This document shows, piece after piece, positions 61,655 through 64,000 of a stretch of DNA of 64,000 bases. The position numbers and the translations under genes are program-made. Within the stretch, counting starts at the first letter, position 1; the number at the start of each line of letters is the position of its first letter. The notes beneath the pieces are model-generated. The model made no database searches. It had not been told where the DNA came from and saw only the letters and a list, made by a program, of their open reading frames with translations. Origin of the DNA: Bacillota bacterium (GTDB lineage Bacteria; Bacillota; Clostridia; Lutisporales; Lutisporaceae); contig JAKPKE010000114.1 of the NCBI GenBank assembly GCA_029553855.1, positions 1 through 64,000 of the forward strand, read 5' to 3'.

Positions 61655-62227
61655 TTATCTTACTATTTCTCCCATTACGCTGTTTTGTATTCCGGCAGCA
61701 TTTCCTTCTTCTATATCAATATGCATATCCAAAGCGTAAGTAGGATGTACTCTGACTACTACATTTTCCAGGACAACTGCCCTTTCGTCCCCTATTCTTA
61801 CTTTTATGATATCCCTGTCTTTGAGGCCGAACTTTTCGGAATCACTTGTATGCAAATGCAAATGTCTTGCAGCAACTATCACGCCCTCTTCTATTGTTAC
61901 CTGCCCCTTGGGTCCGATAATCGTGCAGCCCGGTGTTCCCTGTATATTGCCCGAGGGCCTTACCATAGCTTCTACTCCCATGGCTCTTGCATCAAACATC
62001 GAAATCTCCACCTGGGTAACCGGCCTTACCGGTCCTAATATTCTTACCCCTTTAAGAGTTGATCTTGGACCTGCAATGTCTACCTTCTCATCACAGGCAT
62101 ACTGGCCCGGCTGTGAAAGATCCTTGACATTGGTAAGCTCGTGGCCCTTGCCGAATAGTATTTCAAGATGCTCCTGTGAAACATGAATATGTCTGTTCGA
62201 CATATTGACAGGTATTAAATTTTCCAT
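61655..62227 (-). CDS. pduL: PduL-type phosphate acyltransferase
   Basis: A 190-residue PduL phosphotransacylase, with two zinc-binding beta-barrel halves: [17 protein letters not shown] (about 10-25) and [20 protein letters not shown] (about 116-135), plus ARHLHL histidines. It converts acyl-CoA to acyl phosphate, analogous to Pta. No N-terminal encapsulation peptide for a microcompartment is seen, so it is likely cytosolic. Between scfB and deoC, it may handle acetyl-CoA made from deoC-derived acetaldehyde. Confidence 0.95.
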   Translation of the reverse strand: MENLIPVNMSNRHIHVSQEHLEILFGKGHELTNVKDLSQPGQYACDEKVDIAGPRSTLKGVRILGPVRPVTQVEISMFDARAMGVEAMVRPSGNIQGTPGCTIIGPKGQVTIEEGVIVAARHLHLHTSDSEKFGLKDRDIIKVRIGDERAVVLENVVVRVHPTYALDMHIDIEEGNAAGIQNSVMGEIVR

Positions 62228-62253
62228 AATAATCCCTCCTATAAATTATAGTT

Positions 62254-63603
62254 TTATTTTAATGATTCATATGCCCTAATCATTATTGCACACTCTATTC
62301 TCTTTCTCTGCAGCTTGCATTCAATCTCATAAGGTTCCTTGAGATTATTGTTGAATGCCGCCGCATTTGCCTGGCATCCCCCGCTGCAGTAAAATTTGGC
62401 CCAGCATTTCATGCATTTTCCCTTATGGTAGACTGTGTTCTCAAAGAACTCCTTCTGAAGCTCCTTGTTGGCAACGCCCCTCCAAACGTCTCCCATAAGG
62501 TATTCCCGCCTGCCTACAAACTGATGGCATGGATAAAGCTCCCCATCCGGAGTAACAGCAAAATACTCAACCCCCGAGCCGCAGGAAGACACCCTCTTGT
62601 AGATGCACGGGCCTCCGTCCAAATCCACATTGAAATGATAATATCTAAAACCTTTGCCTTTATCATTATATTCGATATATCTTTCGGCAAGCTTGTCATA
62701 TTCCTGATAAATCTTTGGCACATGTTCCTCACGGAGGGCATAGCTCTTTTCATTTTCGGCAACAACGGGCTCTATTGAAATCTCTCTGAAGCCCTCATCC
62801 GCCAGATGCAGCACATCACTGCAAAAATCCAGGTTGTTGGCCGTAAAGGTCCCCCTTACATAATAGCTTTTATCTCCCCGGGAGTCTGCGACACTTTTTA
62901 TTTTCGGCATAATGCTGTCATAAGTGCCGGAACCGTCAACAAGTTTCCTCATGCGGTCATTTACCTGTTTTCTTCCGTCCAGGCTCAACACTATATTGTC
63001 CATGTTTTCATTGATAAATTCCGCAATTTCCTCATTCAGCAGGGTTCCATTAGTTGTTATTGTGAAGCCTGTTTTCTTTCCGTATTCCTTTTCTCTTTCC
63101 CTTGTATAACGAACCGTTTCCTTTATTACATCAAAATTCATAAGGGGCTCCCCGCCGAAAAAATCAACCTCCAGCCTTTTCCGGGGTCCCGAGGTATTAA
63201 GTAAAAAATCAATAGCCTTTGATGCCACCTCAAAAGGCATCAGCTTTCGCCCGCCGTGATATCCTCCCGTCTGCGCAAAGCAGTAACCGCACCGCATATT
63301 GCAGTCATGTGCAATATTCAGGCACAATGCCTTGGTATGAGTATCCCTTTTTTCTTTTAATACCCTGTCCATGTAAGTATCTTCAGAATACAAAAGTCCC
63401 TGCTTTTCAAGCTCTTTTATTTCGTCCCATGCTTCCCTGATACTGAATTCTTTGTATTTGCCTCCAAGCTTCTCTATTATGCTTTCAACGCTGCCGGGAT
63501 AATAGTCCAGCATGTCCCAGATAATCTGGTCGATTACATGCACCGTTCCGCTATTCACATCTATAACAATTTTCAAGCCGTTCTGCTCATACTTGTGCAG
63601 CAT
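62254..63603 (-). CDS. scfB: SCIFF-peptide thioether maturase (radical SAM/SPASM)
   Basis: A 449-residue radical SAM enzyme closely resembling CteB of C. thermocellum. An N-terminal RRE-like domain (about 1-90) leads into the radical SAM cluster CNMRCGYC (about 102-109) and FFGGEPLMNF. The C-terminal SPASM/twitch domain has CGSGVEYFAVTPDGELYPCHQFVG and CMKCWAKFYCSGGC. It forms Cys-to-Thr-type thioether links in the six-Cys SCIFF peptide. The precursor gene scfA, normally just upstream, is not found in the 400 nt before it. GGGGG precedes the ATG. It leads an scfB-pduL-deoC unit. Confidence 0.93.
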   Translation of the reverse strand: MLHKYEQNGLKIVIDVNSGTVHVIDQIIWDMLDYYPGSVESIIEKLGGKYKEFSIREAWDEIKELEKQGLLYSEDTYMDRVLKEKRDTHTKALCLNIAHDCNMRCGYCFAQTGGYHGGRKLMPFEVASKAIDFLLNTSGPRKRLEVDFFGGEPLMNFDVIKETVRYTREREKEYGKKTGFTITTNGTLLNEEIAEFINENMDNIVLSLDGRKQVNDRMRKLVDGSGTYDSIMPKIKSVADSRGDKSYYVRGTFTANNLDFCSDVLHLADEGFREISIEPVVAENEKSYALREEHVPKIYQEYDKLAERYIEYNDKGKGFRYYHFNVDLDGGPCIYKRVSSCGSGVEYFAVTPDGELYPCHQFVGRREYLMGDVWRGVANKELQKEFFENTVYHKGKCMKCWAKFYCSGGCQANAAAFNNNLKEPYEIECKLQRKRIECAIMIRAYESLK

Positions 63604-63666
63604 AAATAGCCCCCAAAATTTAATGATTTTCTTGCAATTTTATAGTCTTTCTGTACGTACATGACT

Positions 63667-63695
63667 ATTTTATTATAATTTGTATAACGTGTCAA
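63667..63695 (-). promoter_or_regulatory. scfB promoter
   Basis: Minus strand TTGACA (63690-63695, perfect), 17-nt spacer, TAAAAT (63667-63672). It starts right after the terminator of the DUF1858 gene. Confidence 0.8.
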
Positions 63696-63699
63696 ACGT

Positions 63700-63722
63700 A
63701 AAAAAGCCGTCCCAAGGACGGC
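63700..63722 (-). terminator. DUF1858 gene terminator
   Basis: Minus strand GCCGTCC / GGACGGC, perfect 7-bp stem with a TTG-type loop, then TTTTTT. It begins 5 nt after the stop codon, so the DUF1858 gene is a single transcription unit. Confidence 0.94.
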
Positions 63723-63727
63723 AAATG

Positions 63728-63919
63728 CTACTGCAAAGCTTTATTGAGATCATCCAGCAATTCATCCGGATTCAACCTGTATCTGAGAGCAGCCTGCTCT
63801 ACCGTCATATAAAGAGCTCCGCCTCAGCCGAAGCATTTTATGCTGTGATTTACAAATACTTCCTCGAGCTGCGGGTATTTATACAATAAGTCGTCTATAA
63901 CCATACTTTTTTCTATCAT
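63728..63919 (-). CDS. DUF1858 protein with in-frame TGA: candidate selenoprotein (CxxU)
   Basis: A 63-residue protein if TGA at 63824-63826 is read through. The frame gives MIEKSMVIDDLLYKYP, LEEVFVNHSIKCFG, then TGA, then GGALYMTVEQAALRYRL and NPDELLDDLNKALQ, a complete DUF1858 domain on both sides. The family usually has a CxxC redox motif (CxGC); here the second Cys is exactly the TGA, giving CFGU. A hairpin AGAGCA-GGC-TGCTCT (63786-63800) lies 24-38 nt after the TGA, fitting a bacterial SECIS. GGGGGTG precedes the ATG and a terminator follows. The alternative is a nonsense pseudogene, but the position argues for selenocysteine. Confidence 0.7.
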
Positions 63920-63960
63920 TTTTTCACCCCCATCTATTATATGCATTTTGTACTGATGAT

Positions 63961-63981
63961 ATATACCTATACGGGGTATAT
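63961..63981. promoter_or_regulatory. dyad upstream of the DUF1858 gene
   Basis: ATATACC (63961-63967) and GGTATAT (63975-63981) with a 7-nt centre form a perfect inverted repeat with a GGGG/CCCC tract. Half-sites of this kind (TACC...GGTA) occur in operators of CsoR/CstR-family sensors. It lies about 42 nt before the start. The assignment is a similarity judgement only. Confidence 0.4.
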
Positions 63982-64000
63982 GTTGTTTAATAATATAATA

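Noticed and set aside
63728-63919. Reading the TGA as a plain stop giving a 31-residue peptide, or as a simple pseudogene
   Set aside because: Homology continues in frame after the TGA, and the stop falls exactly at the redox Cys with a hairpin at SECIS distance. Kept as an alternative but not the main call.

Overview
The window looks like a chromosomal segment from a low-to-mid GC, anaerobic, endospore-forming member of the Clostridia. The evidence is a set of sporulation genes (gerW, spoVB, spoVD, sigE, sigG, spoIIGA, ymxH, an alpha/beta SASP), a class III anaerobic ribonucleotide reductase, a SCIFF-type radical SAM maturase, a clostridial-style pyrB-pyrI pair and a type A RNase P RNA. A relative of Acetivibrio/Ruminiclostridium is my guess; genus cannot be fixed from the sequence alone. 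I see no prophage, transposase or CRISPR array.

Layout. 1-6.3 kb: tRNA-Val, gerW-DUF2953, an ECF sigma/anti-sigma pair, CBS, DUF421 and DUF4363 proteins, rluA and maoC. 6.3-9.6 kb: a small zinc-ribbon gene with an attenuator-like leader, a promoter/terminator-framed structured RNA candidate, and clpB under CtsR boxes. 9.7-16 kb: a SASP gene, then a three-gene operon (ATP-grasp ligase, opine dehydrogenase, B12-binding enzyme) behind a c-di-AMP riboswitch, with a divergent AspT-type exchanger. 16-22.4 kb: hotdog thioesterase, pyrB-pyrI with two PyrR sites, an SLH-domain surface protein and spoVB. 22.5-34.7 kb: a divergent zinc-ribbon/HTH pair, rnpB, trmK-nif3-zinc ribbon, two tRNAs, dnaG-rpoD, yaiI, dgt, gdhA and BirA-controlled bioY. 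34.7-40.8 kb: nrdR-nrdD-nrdG, ymxH, sigG, sigE, spoIIGA. 41.2-58.2 kb: the dcw cluster from mraZ to ftsZ. 58.3-64 kb: lgt, a Clp-fold protease-like gene, an unknown gene, and scfB-pduL-deoC. At the right edge is a DUF1858 gene with an in-frame TGA exactly where the second redox cysteine belongs.

How the parts work together. The dcw block makes lipid II and the septum. The neighbouring spoIIG locus supplies the mother-cell and forespore sigma factors, so division and sporulation control sit side by side. Several cis-regulatory systems are readable: PyrR, BirA, CtsR, MraZ, a possible NrdR box, an ECF autoregulatory promoter and the c-di-AMP riboswitch.

The best candidates for something undescribed are (1) the c-di-AMP-controlled B12/opine/ATP-grasp operon with its divergent exchanger, plausibly an osmolyte or cell-envelope metabolite pathway; (2) the CxxU DUF1858 candidate selenoprotein; (3) the roughly 235-nt RNA downstream of clpB; and (4) the leader-peptide/alternating-hairpin arrangement before the small zinc-ribbon gene.
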